Part shown: in pieces, positions 39,104 through 47,837 of the stretch
How the letters are laid out: every line of letters starts with the position of its first letter
How positions within the stretch are numbered: the stretch's first letter is position 1
Source of the DNA: Phaeocystidibacter marisrubri
Lineage (GTDB): Bacteria; Bacteroidota; Bacteroidia; Flavobacteriales; Schleiferiaceae
Direction of reading: 5' to 3'
DNA length: 64,000 nucleotides
Assembly: GCF_008933165.1 (NCBI RefSeq)
Contig: NZ_WBVQ01000002.1
Span: 271,569 to 335,568, forward strand
Position numbers and translations under genes: made by a program
Notes under the pieces: model-generated
What the model was told of the DNA's origin: nothing
Database searches by the model: none
What the model saw: only the letters and a program-made list of their open reading frames with translations

Positions 39104-40342
39104 TCAATTCGCCCGCATTGCTTCCACCGGATCCTTCCTACTCGCAGTGAGCGCAGGAAATATTCCGAAAATCACCCCAATAAAAGCAGAGGTAAACACG
39201 CCGATCATAATGTTGTTGAACGACAGCACGAGTTCAATATCAAATTGTGCATTGACAATGGTTAGCACAAGGTAAGTGAGCGACAATCCAAAGAAGCCAC
39301 CGATCAAACTGAGAACTACCGCTTCTCCCAGAAATTGAGTGAGAATAAAACTGGAACGCGCGCCGAGCGCCTTCTGAACTCCAATCTGCGAGATTCGTTC
39401 GCTCACACTTACGAACATAATATTAGCCACACCAAAACCTCCGGCAATTAAGGCAAATCCGCCAATAATCACTCCTGCCCACCAAAGTACACTGAAGAGC
39501 ATTTCTGCTCCAGATTGAATCACGCTGATTTCGTTCAAAGCAAAATTGTCCTCAGCCTTAGGGCGAAGTCGACGTAATCCGCGCATCACTCCTTCCACTT
39601 CGGCTTTCATTTGATCTAAGGAAATTCCCTCCTTGGCCTTCAACATAATGGCCGCTCCTTGAATTTGGTGCTCATTAACTTTTCGACGCATGAAGTTCAC
39701 AGGAAGTAGTATGAGTTCGTCGTGACTCTGACCAATCATCTTACTCCCCTCCTTGGCGATCACTCCAATCACAGTCACCTTCTCTCCGAGCACGCGAATT
39801 TCACGTCCAATTGGGTCCAATGCTCCGAAGAGACCTTCCGCCACATCGTATCCCAACAAAACAACAGGCCGACCATTATTCGATTCCAATGGACTGAAAT
39901 ATCTACCATTGTCGATTTTCGTCTTCCAGATATCGATGTAATCAGCAGACACTCCCGTCATCTGCACGTTCTCCGTCACGTTATTCCGGTAATTCAAGTT
40001 ACCCGAAATCACCATCATAAAAGCCGCATATTCAGGAGTATTTAGACGATGCTGCAACTTCGTCAGTTCCTCATAGGTCGGTTCCGGACGTTGGAAATAC
40101 TTCCACCATTGTCCGCCGCCGCCGCCCCAAGGCCACTTTTGGATATACACTACATCGCTACCCACACTTTCCATGGAATCACGAATGGATTTGGTAAAAG
40201 TGTCAACGATGGAGAAAACCAAGATGATACTGAAAATCCCCAACGTCATTCCCATGAGAGACAGTACTGTACGGACTTTGTTAGCCACGAGAGACTCCCA
40301 TGCAAAGCGCACACTTTCGTTGGTGATCTGGAGAATGTTCAT
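39104..40342 (-). CDS. MacB/FtsX-type ABC transporter permease
   Basis: A 412-residue inner-membrane protein. ATG 40340-40342 (MNILQITNESVRFAWESL) is preferred. One N-terminal helix (VRTVLSLMGMTLGIFSIILVFSIV) is followed by a ~220-residue MacB-like periplasmic core (DVVYIQKWPWGGGGGQ ... GRYFSPLESNNGRPVVLLGYDVAEGLF ... VTVIGVIAKEGSKMIG). Three C-terminal helices make up the FtsX domain and end FGIFPALTASRKDPVEAMRAN. This is the MacB fold for macrolide, peptide or lipoprotein export. The ATPase and periplasmic adaptor are not adjacent, so the substrate cannot be inferred. Its stop abuts that of the GAF gene with no spacer. Confidence 0.9.
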   Translation of the reverse strand: MNILQITNESVRFAWESLVANKVRTVLSLMGMTLGIFSIILVFSIVDTFTKSIRDSMESVGSDVVYIQKWPWGGGGGQWWKYFQRPEPTYEELTKLQHRLNTPEYAAFMMVISGNLNYRNNVTENVQMTGVSADYIDIWKTKIDNGRYFSPLESNNGRPVVLLGYDVAEGLFGALDPIGREIRVLGEKVTVIGVIAKEGSKMIGQSHDELILLPVNFMRRKVNEHQIQGAAIMLKAKEGISLDQMKAEVEGVMRGLRRLRPKAEDNFALNEISVIQSGAEMLFSVLWWAGVIIGGFALIAGGFGVANIMFVSVSERISQIGVQKALGARSSFILTQFLGEAVVLSLIGGFFGLSLTYLVLTIVNAQFDIELVLSFNNIMIGVFTSAFIGVIFGIFPALTASRKDPVEAMRAN

Positions 40343-40392
40343 GTCGATTCTTTGAAAGTCGAAAGTACGATAAATCTGACTCAATAATTACC

Positions 40393-40423
40393 TTGCCACA
40401 CCCCCCGCATTTCACTACTTTTG
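40393..40423 (+). promoter_or_regulatory. Predicted promoter of the purH-mreBCD-PBP2-rodA operon
   Basis: TTG at 40393-40395 and TACTTTTG at 40416-40423 with a 20-base spacer. Transcription would start near 40430, leaving a leader of about 15 bases before the purH ATG at 40445. Confidence 0.6.
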
Positions 40424-40444
40424 CTCCTTTGTAAATCCCACCAC

Positions 40445-41971
40445 ATGAGCGGCAAGAAACGCATCAAGAGCGCACTACTTTCAGTTTTCTACAAAGATGG
40501 TCTTGAGCCCATCGCACGTAAACTCCACGAAGACGGAGTAATTCTCTATTCTACAGGAGGAACTCAATCCTTTTTAGAAGGTCTTGGGCTTCCCGTTATT
40601 CCAGTTGAAAGTCAGACGAATTACCCGAGCATTTTTGGCGGAAGAGTTAAAACGCTTCACCCTGCCATCTTCGGTGGGATCCTTCACCGTCGAGACAACG
40701 AGAACGACTTGGAAGAAAAAGCACAACACAACATTCCAGACATCGACATGGTGGTTGTGGACCTCTATCCTTTCGAGGAAACCGTTGCTTCTGGTGCTTC
40801 TCAGCAGGATATTATCGAGAAGATTGATATTGGCGGGATTTCATTGATTCGCGCCGCGGCAAAGAATTTTAAGGATGTATTGATCGTTCCATCTCGCGAG
40901 TACTACGCCGAGACTTTGGAAGTTCTTCAAGCGAACAACAGCGAAACCAATTTGGAAGAACGTTTCCGTTTTGCGGGATACGCCTTCGACATCTCATCGC
41001 ATTACGATACAGCCATCCACGGCTTCTTTGCTCCACAGAGCACTTCATTCAAGCGCAGCATCCGTAGCGGAAAAGCCCTTCGATACGGAGAGAACCCACA
41101 CCAACAAGGTTGGTTCCACGGAAATTTAGATGAAGCGTTTGAGCAACTTCACGGAAAAGAGTTAAGTTACAACAACCTTCTCGATGTAGACGCAGCCGCT
41201 CAATTGATCGCAGAATTCTGGAAGCAAGATCCTACCGTTGCGGTAATCAAACACAACAACGCTTGTGGATTGGCTCAGCGCAGCGATGTATTTACGGCAT
41301 GGACCGATGCTTTGGCGGGAGATCCAGTAAGTGCATTTGGTGGCATCATCGCTTCCAACGTAGAAATCGATGGAAAAACAGCAGAATCAGTAAACGATAT
41401 TTTCTTCGAAGTGATCTTAGCGCCTAGTTACACGACAGAGGCACTTGAGATTTTGAAGCAGAAGAAGAATCGCATCATTCTCGTTGTGAAAAATATTCGT
41501 CCGCAAGAATTTATTGCGCGTACGGCCCTAAACGGTGTGTTGGTTCAAGAACGCGATTACCACACAGACGCAGCGGAAGATTTGAAGACCGTTACCAAAG
41601 TTGAGCCTACTGAAGCTCAGGTAAAAGACTTACTTTTCGCTAGCGCACTTTGCAAGAATACCAAGTCGAACACCATCGTTCTCGTGAAAGACGGTCAGCT
41701 TCTCGCAAGCGGAACTGGTCAAACTTCACGCGTTGATGCTTTAAGACAGGCTATTCAAAAAGCAAAATCGTTTAACTTTGATTTGAACGGTGCCGTTATG
41801 GCATCGGATGCGTTCTTCCCTTTCCCTGACTGCGTTGAAATTGCACACGGTGAAGGAATCGATACGGTAATTCAACCGGGTGGCTCTATCAAAGACCAGT
41901 TGAGCATCGACTATTGCGACGCCAACAACATGGGCATGGTATTCACCGGTTACCGTCACTTTAAACACTGA
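40445..41971 (+). CDS. purH: Bifunctional AICAR formyltransferase / IMP cyclohydrolase
   Basis: A 508-residue enzyme for the last two steps of purine synthesis. The N-terminal MGS-like IMP cyclohydrolase domain contains SVFYKDGLEPIARKLHEDGVILYSTGGT, RVKTLHPAIFGGILHRR and DLYPFEETV. The C-terminal transformylase has LRYGENPHQQGWF, VIKHNNACGLA, SAFGGIIASN and the terminal AHGEGIDTVIQPGGSIKDQ. ATG at 40445 is chosen because upstream codons fall in the -7 element. mreB follows after 9 bases, so nucleotide synthesis and cell-shape genes share a transcript. Confidence 0.97.
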   Translation: MSGKKRIKSALLSVFYKDGLEPIARKLHEDGVILYSTGGTQSFLEGLGLPVIPVESQTNYPSIFGGRVKTLHPAIFGGILHRRDNENDLEEKAQHNIPDIDMVVVDLYPFEETVASGASQQDIIEKIDIGGISLIRAAAKNFKDVLIVPSREYYAETLEVLQANNSETNLEERFRFAGYAFDISSHYDTAIHGFFAPQSTSFKRSIRSGKALRYGENPHQQGWFHGNLDEAFEQLHGKELSYNNLLDVDAAAQLIAEFWKQDPTVAVIKHNNACGLAQRSDVFTAWTDALAGDPVSAFGGIIASNVEIDGKTAESVNDIFFEVILAPSYTTEALEILKQKKNRIILVVKNIRPQEFIARTALNGVLVQERDYHTDAAEDLKTVTKVEPTEAQVKDLLFASALCKNTKSNTIVLVKDGQLLASGTGQTSRVDALRQAIQKAKSFNFDLNGAVMASDAFFPFPDCVEIAHGEGIDTVIQPGGSIKDQLSIDYCDANNMGMVFTGYRHFKH

Positions 41972-41980
41972 TCCACACGA

Positions 41981-43009
41981 ATGGGACTCTTTGATTTTTT
42001 TGTTCAAGACATCGCCATCGACCTTGGTACGGCGAATACACTAATCATTCACAACGACAAGGTTGTTGTTGATGCTCCGTCTATCGTTGCGCTCGATCGC
42101 AGCACAAACGACATTATGGCCGTTGGTCATGCCGCGATGCAGATGCACGGTAAAACGCACGAGAACATCAAGACGATCCGTCCGTTGAAAGATGGTGTGA
42201 TTGCGGATTTCGTGGCTTCCGAGCACATGATCCGCGAAATGATCAAGAGCATCCCATCACTAAAAAGCAAGTACTTCTCTCCTACACTCCGCATGGTAAT
42301 CTGTATTCCAAGCGGTATTACCGAGGTTGAAAAACGCGCGGTAAAGGACTCTGCCGAGAAGGCCAATGCTAAAGAAGTATATCTCATCCACGAACCGATG
42401 GCTGCGGCCATTGGTATCGGGGTGGATGTCCTCGAACCAAAGGGGAACATGATTATTGATATCGGAGGTGGTACCACCGAGATTGCTGTCCTAGCCCTGG
42501 GAGGTATTGTTTGTGATAAGAGTATCAAAGTGGCCGGCGACGTGTTCACGAATGATATCTCATACTACATGCGAACCCAGCACAACCTTTACGTAGGTGA
42601 ACGCACGGCAGAGCAGATCAAAATTCAAGTGGGCTCAGCTCTTGATGACCTTCCCAATCCTCCGGATGATATGGATGTTCAAGGTCGTGACCTCCTTACC
42701 GGAAAACCGAAGCAAATCACGGTAACTTATAAGGAAATTGCTCGTGCTCTTGACAAGTCCATCACTCGTATCGAAGATGCAATTATGGAAGCTTTGTCGA
42801 TGACTCCACCAGAATTGGCAGCCGATATCTACAACAGCGGTATCTATATGGCCGGTGGGGGTTCACTCCTTCGCGGACTCGACAAGCGTGTGAGCATGAA
42901 AACCGATCTTCCTGTATACGTTGCTGAAGATCCACTTCGTGCCGTGGTTCGTGGAACGGGCATTACCTTGAAAAACCTAGATAAGTACCGTACGCTCTTA
43001 ATGCGATAA
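41981..43009 (+). CDS. mreB: Rod shape-determining protein MreB
   Basis: A 342-residue bacterial actin that forms membrane-bound filaments guiding lateral wall synthesis. Actin-fold phosphate loops are visible: DIAIDLGTANTLI, IDIGGGTTEIAVLALGGIV and GIYMAGGGSLLRGLDK. The N-terminal MGLFDFFVQ is a candidate membrane-inserting amphipathic segment. It is first of the mreBCD genes. Confidence 0.97.
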   Translation: MGLFDFFVQDIAIDLGTANTLIIHNDKVVVDAPSIVALDRSTNDIMAVGHAAMQMHGKTHENIKTIRPLKDGVIADFVASEHMIREMIKSIPSLKSKYFSPTLRMVICIPSGITEVEKRAVKDSAEKANAKEVYLIHEPMAAAIGIGVDVLEPKGNMIIDIGGGTTEIAVLALGGIVCDKSIKVAGDVFTNDISYYMRTQHNLYVGERTAEQIKIQVGSALDDLPNPPDDMDVQGRDLLTGKPKQITVTYKEIARALDKSITRIEDAIMEALSMTPPELAADIYNSGIYMAGGGSLLRGLDKRVSMKTDLPVYVAEDPLRAVVRGTGITLKNLDKYRTLLMR

Positions 43010-43015
43010 GATTAG

Positions 43016-43855
43016 ATGCAATATTTGCTGCAATTCTTTTGGAAGAGGCGGGTTCTCCTGCTGTTTATTGCCTTACAGGTTGTAGCATTGACGTTGATCG
43101 TTCGAGCGAATGCGTTTCACAAATCCGCAGTAGCTACTTCGGCGAATGCCGTATCGGGAAGCTTGTTGGAAAACTACCGCGCTGTTCGAGATTTCATCAA
43201 TCTCAGCGAAACCAACAGAAACCTCGCGTCAGAAAATGCCGCTCTTCGCTCTGCGCTGGAGTCATCCTACTTCTCACTTTATGTGGATAGAGATAGTATT
43301 GTTGATACGCTATACATTCAACAGTACAACTTTCTCGAAGCTCAGGTCATCAACAGCTCCATCAATAAGCGTAACAACTATCTGACCTTGAACCGAGGAA
43401 CCATCCATGGCGTTCAACCCGATATGGGTGTGATTTGTGGAGACGGTGCCGTGGGTTTGGTTACCGATGTTTCAGAGCACTTTTGCACCGTCATACCATT
43501 GATCCATAGCAGAACACGTCTATCTGGTAAGTTCATGAACGCTCCTTTCTTTGGATCCATCTCATGGCCTTCTAACATGAATTATCGCCATGTTCAGCTG
43601 AGCGATATTCCACATCAAGCAGATTTCCGCATAGGCGACACGGTAGTAACCGACACCCGATCAGGACTTTACCCATCAGGAATACCGATTGGAATAGTGG
43701 ACACCTTCTACATTGAACCACAAGATCAATTCTATGAAGTGGAGCTTACCTTGGCCACCGACTTCAGCGCATTGGATCATGTTTACATTGTAGTTGACTT
43801 ACTGAAAGGAGAACGAGAAGAATTGGAAAACCGAGAAGAACAAGACGATGAGTGA
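43016..43855 (+). CDS. mreC: Rod shape-determining protein MreC
   Basis: A 279-residue periplasmic scaffold protein of the elongasome. A single N-terminal TM helix (VLLLFIALQVVALTLIV) is followed by a coiled coil (LSETNRNLASENAALRSALE) and the beta-barrel MreC core (INKRNNYLTLNRGTIHGVQPDMGVICGDGAVGLVTDV; then RIGDTVVTDTRSGLYPSGIPIGIVD). A Glu-rich tail overlaps mreD by 8 bases. Confidence 0.95.
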   Translation: MQYLLQFFWKRRVLLLFIALQVVALTLIVRANAFHKSAVATSANAVSGSLLENYRAVRDFINLSETNRNLASENAALRSALESSYFSLYVDRDSIVDTLYIQQYNFLEAQVINSSINKRNNYLTLNRGTIHGVQPDMGVICGDGAVGLVTDVSEHFCTVIPLIHSRTRLSGKFMNAPFFGSISWPSNMNYRHVQLSDIPHQADFRIGDTVVTDTRSGLYPSGIPIGIVDTFYIEPQDQFYEVELTLATDFSALDHVYIVVDLLKGEREELENREEQDDE

Positions 43856-44354
43856 TACGCTGCGCACCATAGGGCGACTCCTCTTTTTGTCGCTTTTCCA
43901 AATTCTGATATTGAATCACATTCAACTTTCGGGGTATCTCAACCCGTATCTATACGTGCTATTTGTCCTTACTCTTCCGGCGGGAATGAGTAGAACAAAC
44001 TTGCTTTTCTGGGGATTTGCCTCGGGATTGATCATCGACATCTTTGAAAACTCTGGAGGGGCACACGCCTCTGCCACACTTTTACTCGCCTATCTCCGAC
44101 CGACCATTTTGCGACTGACGTATCCGCGCGCAGATGAAGACTTGAGTAGAGTTAGCCTATGGACCATGGGTAGCTCTCGCTTCTTTACTTACGTTTCAAT
44201 TGGCATCATTGTCCATCACTTTTGGCTTTTCCTCATGGAAGCCTTCCGAATTAGTGAGGTTCTTTCCGTCTTGTCACGTACATTTATCTCTGTGCCGGTT
44301 ACCCTAGTGATGATCTACATCACGCAATTATTCGTCTATCGGGAGGAGTCATGA
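43848..44354 (+). CDS. mreD: Rod shape-determining protein MreD
   Basis: A 168-residue integral membrane protein with about five hydrophobic segments (for example LFLSLFQILILNHIQL; LYVLFVLTLPAGMSRTNLLFWGFASGLIIDIFE). Sequence is weakly conserved across bacteria, so the call rests on topology and on its position between mreC and PBP2, overlapping both (8 and 4 bases). Confidence 0.9.
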   Translation: MSDTLRTIGRLLFLSLFQILILNHIQLSGYLNPYLYVLFVLTLPAGMSRTNLLFWGFASGLIIDIFENSGGAHASATLLLAYLRPTILRLTYPRADEDLSRVSLWTMGSSRFFTYVSIGIIVHHFWLFLMEAFRISEVLSVLSRTFISVPVTLVMIYITQLFVYREES

Positions 44355-46201
44355 GAAGAGACTTACTATTCTACTTTCTATTTGCCACCTTGGGAATCAT
44401 CTTCCTTTGGCGACTTTTCTCTATTCAGGTTTTAGACGCGACGTACAAGCTAAGCGCGGAAGACAACGCAAAACGCGAGGTGAAGCTCTATCCTTCCCGA
44501 GGGTATATTTACGACAGAAACGGTGAACTACTCGTAGCCAATCAAGTGGGCTATGACGTTATGGTCATTCCTCGTCAGGTTGAACCTTTTGACACGGCCT
44601 TACTTTGCAACTTATTGGATGTAGACACCACGTATGTCCTCAAATACCTCGATAAGGCACGTCGCTATTCTCCGTATCAACCTTCTGTTTTTTACGGGAT
44701 GATGTCGGATGATCGCTATGCCCGCATTCAAGAGGAGCTGTACAAATTCAAAGGATTCTATACCCAGAAAAGGGTTTTGAGAGATTACCCCATCCACGGT
44801 GCAGGCAATGTAGTTGGATTTATTGGGGAAGTAAACGAGCGCTTCATCCGAGCCAACCCGGGCTACAGTATGGGCGACCTAACTGGCCAAGGTGGTATTG
44901 ACAAGAGCTATGAAGAAGTTCTTCGAGGGAAAGCGGGTCGACGCTACATCCTCGTAGACAACCACAACCGAGAAGTGGGCAGTTTCATGGATGGAAAATA
45001 CGACACCCTTCCTGTCCCTGGGAAAGATGTGGTGAGCACCATCGACATCAAACTGCAACAACTGGGAGAGGAACTCATGCGAGGTAAGCGTGGCTCCATT
45101 GTGGCGATAGAACCTTCAACAGGAGAAATCCTCGCCCTTGTGAGTGCACCTACCTATGATCCCAACTTATTGGTAGGAAGACAGCGAAGTGTCAATTACA
45201 CGCGTCTCTATCGCGACAGCATTAACAAACCGCTCTTTGACCGTGGATTACTGGCTGAATATCCTCCAGGTTCCCCATTTAAAATCGTCAATGCCCTAAT
45301 TGGATTGCAGGAGGGAACGCTCCATCCATACACACACTACACCTGTCACGGTGGGTTCCATTTTGGTCGACTCCATGTAGGTTGCCACTGTGGAGGCGGA
45401 TCTATGGCATTGCGGAAATCCATCGAAAAGAGCTGCAACAACTATTACTGTAACGTCTTCAAGCGCATCATTGAAAACTATCCATCGGCACAAGAGGGCA
45501 TGAATGCCTGGAGCAATCACGTAAAGAGTTTTGGACTTGGACAATTCTTGAACAACGACTTACCGACGGGAAGGCGAGGATTAGTTCCCACAGCAGATTA
45601 CTACGATCGGGCCTTTGGCTATACCGGATGGAAAGCGGTGAGTACCATTTCCTTAGCAATTGGTCAAGGAGAGATGTTGGTGACTCCCATCCAACTTGCA
45701 AATATGACCGCTGCTGTAGCCAATCGAGGGTACTACTACACTCCACACATCGTTAAATCGGTAGACGGTCAGCCTCTTGATGATCCCCAATACACCGTTC
45801 CCAAATACACCACTGTAGACTCCGCGCATTTCCCCGTGGTTATTGAAGGGATGTTCGATGTATTTGAACACGGTACGGCAAGGGCCAGTAGAATTGAAAG
45901 CATTGAAATTTGTGGCAAAACGGGTACAGCCGAAAACCCTCACGGTCAGGATCACTCCATCTTTATTGCCTTCGCACCTAAAGACAATCCAAAAATTGCC
46001 ATAGCCATTGTAGTAGAAAACGGCTATTGGGGAAGCAGATGGGCTGCTCCTATTGCATCTCTCCTTACGGAATACTACCTCACGGGAGAAATCAGTAGAG
46101 AGAGCATGTACGAAAGAATGATTAACGGTTCTCTCAGCGAGGAATACCGCAAGCAGTTCATTGAGTTGTACGGGAACGATTCACTTTACGTAGAACCATG
46201 A
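44351..46201 (+). CDS. mrdA: Penicillin-binding protein 2 (elongasome transpeptidase)
   Basis: A 616-residue class B PBP that cross-links lateral peptidoglycan with RodA. One N-terminal TM helix, a pedestal domain (YPSRGYIYDRNGELLVANQ), then the transpeptidase: active-site S308 in PPGSPFKIVNA (S-x-x-K), SCN in KSCNNYYC, and KTG in CGKTGTAENPHG. PPGSPFK instead of the usual PPGSTFK is a small variation. A Cys/His-rich loop (TCHGGFHFGRLHVGCHCGGG) precedes the SxN motif. It overlaps mreD and rodA by 4 bases each, indicating translational coupling. Confidence 0.95.
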   Translation: MRRDLLFYFLFATLGIIFLWRLFSIQVLDATYKLSAEDNAKREVKLYPSRGYIYDRNGELLVANQVGYDVMVIPRQVEPFDTALLCNLLDVDTTYVLKYLDKARRYSPYQPSVFYGMMSDDRYARIQEELYKFKGFYTQKRVLRDYPIHGAGNVVGFIGEVNERFIRANPGYSMGDLTGQGGIDKSYEEVLRGKAGRRYILVDNHNREVGSFMDGKYDTLPVPGKDVVSTIDIKLQQLGEELMRGKRGSIVAIEPSTGEILALVSAPTYDPNLLVGRQRSVNYTRLYRDSINKPLFDRGLLAEYPPGSPFKIVNALIGLQEGTLHPYTHYTCHGGFHFGRLHVGCHCGGGSMALRKSIEKSCNNYYCNVFKRIIENYPSAQEGMNAWSNHVKSFGLGQFLNNDLPTGRRGLVPTADYYDRAFGYTGWKAVSTISLAIGQGEMLVTPIQLANMTAAVANRGYYYTPHIVKSVDGQPLDDPQYTVPKYTTVDSAHFPVVIEGMFDVFEHGTARASRIESIEICGKTGTAENPHGQDHSIFIAFAPKDNPKIAIAIVVENGYWGSRWAAPIASLLTEYYLTGEISRESMYERMINGSLSEEYRKQFIELYGNDSLYVEP

Positions 46202-47466
46202 GTGCACGAGCGAGATCTGGAAGTGTCTTTACCCGAATTGACAAGTGGACGGTCTTCTTGTATGCCGCGCTGGTATTCCTAGGCTGGATTAACATCTATG
46301 CCGCGGTTTACAGCGAGGAGCACAAAAGCATCATGGATACATCGCAGCAGTATGGCAAGCAGATGATCTGGATCTTTACCAGTGGTGTTCTCATCCTAGC
46401 CATTCTACTCAGCGACGTTCGATTGTACCACAACATCAGTTATCCCGTCTACGGCGCTACCCTACTCCTTCTCGTTCTAGTACTTATCATCGGTAAGGAG
46501 ATAGGAGGAAATAAGAGTTGGATTCAACTGGGATCCTTTAGTTTACAGCCTTCTGAATTTGCCAAGTTTGGTACCGCTCTGGCGATGTCGAAGTACTTGA
46601 GCACGCTTCAAGTAGACGTTAGAGAATGGAGATATAGGTGGTGGCCCATTGTGATTATGGGGCTCCCCATGTTGCTCATTCTAGCCCAACCGGATACAGG
46701 TTCGGCCTTGGTTTTTGTATCCTTCATGCTGGTTCTTTACCGAGAAGGTTTACCGGGCATGTATCTATTTCTAGCATTCTTAAGTGCGCTGGTCGCCATC
46801 CTCTCACTGGTCTTCCCTCCTATCTATGTTATTGGCGCCATCATCGTTACTGGAGGACTGGCCTACTGGACCTTGCGCAATCAAAAGCGAATCACCCTGA
46901 CCTTAATAGGCCTCGTATTCTACTCTTCCGTTGTAGCCTATGGAACCAGTTTTATGTTCAACAACGTATTACAAACACACCAACGCGATCGTATTAGCGT
47001 CCTCTTAGGGCTCAAAGACGACCCCATGGGCGTGGGTTACCACACACAGCAATCGCTGATCGCAATTGGCTCTGGTGGTCTTTCAGGGAAGGGTTTCTTA
47101 GAAGGAACCCAAACCAAGTTGAACTACGTACCCGAACAAAGTACCGATTACATCTTCTGTACGGTAGGCGAAGAGTGGGGATTTGTAGGGAGTAGCATCA
47201 CCGTATTACTCTTCCTAGGCTTACTAGGAAGGCTCACCTTCTTAGCCGAACGACAGAAAAGCAATTTCGCACGCATTTACGGTTATAGTGTCGTTGGCAT
47301 TCTCTTCATCCACTTTGCCGTCAACATCGCTATGACACTAGGCCTAGCGCCCGTAATTGGCATTCCTCTGCCTTTCTTTAGCTACGGGGGATCTTCTTTG
47401 TGGGGCTTTACCACCTTGCTCTTCATCTTTATACGCTTGGATGCGAATAGGTGGGATGAGTTGTGA
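46198..47466 (+). CDS. rodA: RodA SEDS glycosyltransferase
   Basis: A 422-residue polytopic membrane protein that polymerises lipid II glycan during elongation. SEDS features include SWIQLGSFSLQPSEFAKFGTALAMSKYL, LAQPDTGSALVFVSFMLVLYREG, the extracellular loop GVGYHTQQSLIAIGSGGLSGKGFLEGTQTKLNYVPEQSTDYIF (read as adjoining blocks) and GIPLPFFSYGGSSL. It is the last gene of the purH-mre-mrdA-rodA operon. Confidence 0.95.
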   Translation: MSARARSGSVFTRIDKWTVFLYAALVFLGWINIYAAVYSEEHKSIMDTSQQYGKQMIWIFTSGVLILAILLSDVRLYHNISYPVYGATLLLLVLVLIIGKEIGGNKSWIQLGSFSLQPSEFAKFGTALAMSKYLSTLQVDVREWRYRWWPIVIMGLPMLLILAQPDTGSALVFVSFMLVLYREGLPGMYLFLAFLSALVAILSLVFPPIYVIGAIIVTGGLAYWTLRNQKRITLTLIGLVFYSSVVAYGTSFMFNNVLQTHQRDRISVLLGLKDDPMGVGYHTQQSLIAIGSGGLSGKGFLEGTQTKLNYVPEQSTDYIFCTVGEEWGFVGSSITVLLFLGLLGRLTFLAERQKSNFARIYGYSVVGILFIHFAVNIAMTLGLAPVIGIPLPFFSYGGSSLWGFTTLLFIFIRLDANRWDEL

Positions 47467-47635
47467 GATGATGTGATTGATGATGAGATCGCCGGGTGAC
47501 TAATGCTGGATGTCTAGTGATCCATGTCCAACGTCATGCACCGAGTTCATGTAGACGTTAGCATCCAGACTGAACAATTGCTCGGTGTCTCCATTCGAAT
47601 CCATACGAGCACTTAGTGCCTGTGCAGACCCCCAT

Positions 47636-47758
47636 CAACAAACATCCGTCTCCCAACACCAGACATCAATCCTCCATCACCAAACATCCGTCTCCCGTCA
47701 CCAGACATCGGTCACCCGTCACCAGACATCAGTCCCCCGTCACCAAACACCCGTCCAC
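47636..47758 (+). repeat. 21-bp tandem repeat array, about six units
   Basis: Units begin at 47636, 47657, 47678, 47699, 47720 and 47741 (last partial). The core is CACCAGACATCNGTC followed by a C-rich CCCGT end; units differ by one to six bases, the middle ones being most alike. A related degenerate block lies at 32389-32437 on the opposite strand. There are no unique spacers, so it is not a CRISPR. Confidence 0.9.
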
Positions 47759-47797
47759 AAAAAAACCTCCCCCATGCATTGCACAGAGGAGGTTTCT
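47757..47797 (-). terminator. Terminator of the coaX-to-PpiD envelope cluster
   Basis: Minus strand: AAACCTCC pairs with GGAGGTTT around a ~17-base loop that itself contains a TGCAATGCA-type self-complement, followed by TTTTTTG. It lies about 41 bases past the stop at 47838. Confidence 0.8.
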
Positions 47798-47837
47798 ATA
47801 ACATAGTACTCGGCACCTAATACCTACCTAGTACTTA

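Larger units (their letters stand above)
47467..47837. other. Intergenic region rich in degenerate repeats
   Basis: These 371 bases separate the convergent rodA and PpiD-like genes. They contain diverged repeat fragments on the minus strand at about 47495-47532 (GGTGACTAATGCTGGATGTCTAG), a 21-bp tandem array at 47636-47758, and the terminator of the minus-strand gene at 47757-47797. No credible gene is present; the open frames across the array exist because 21 is a multiple of three. Confidence 0.7.

Noticed and set aside
47636-47758. Possible CRISPR array
   Set aside because: Units are head-to-tail with no unique spacers and no cas genes nearby.
47585-47806. Open frame across the 21-bp repeats encoding HQTSV-type repeats
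   Set aside because: The repeat period is a multiple of three, so long frames arise automatically; it has no start context and runs into the terminator of the neighbouring gene.
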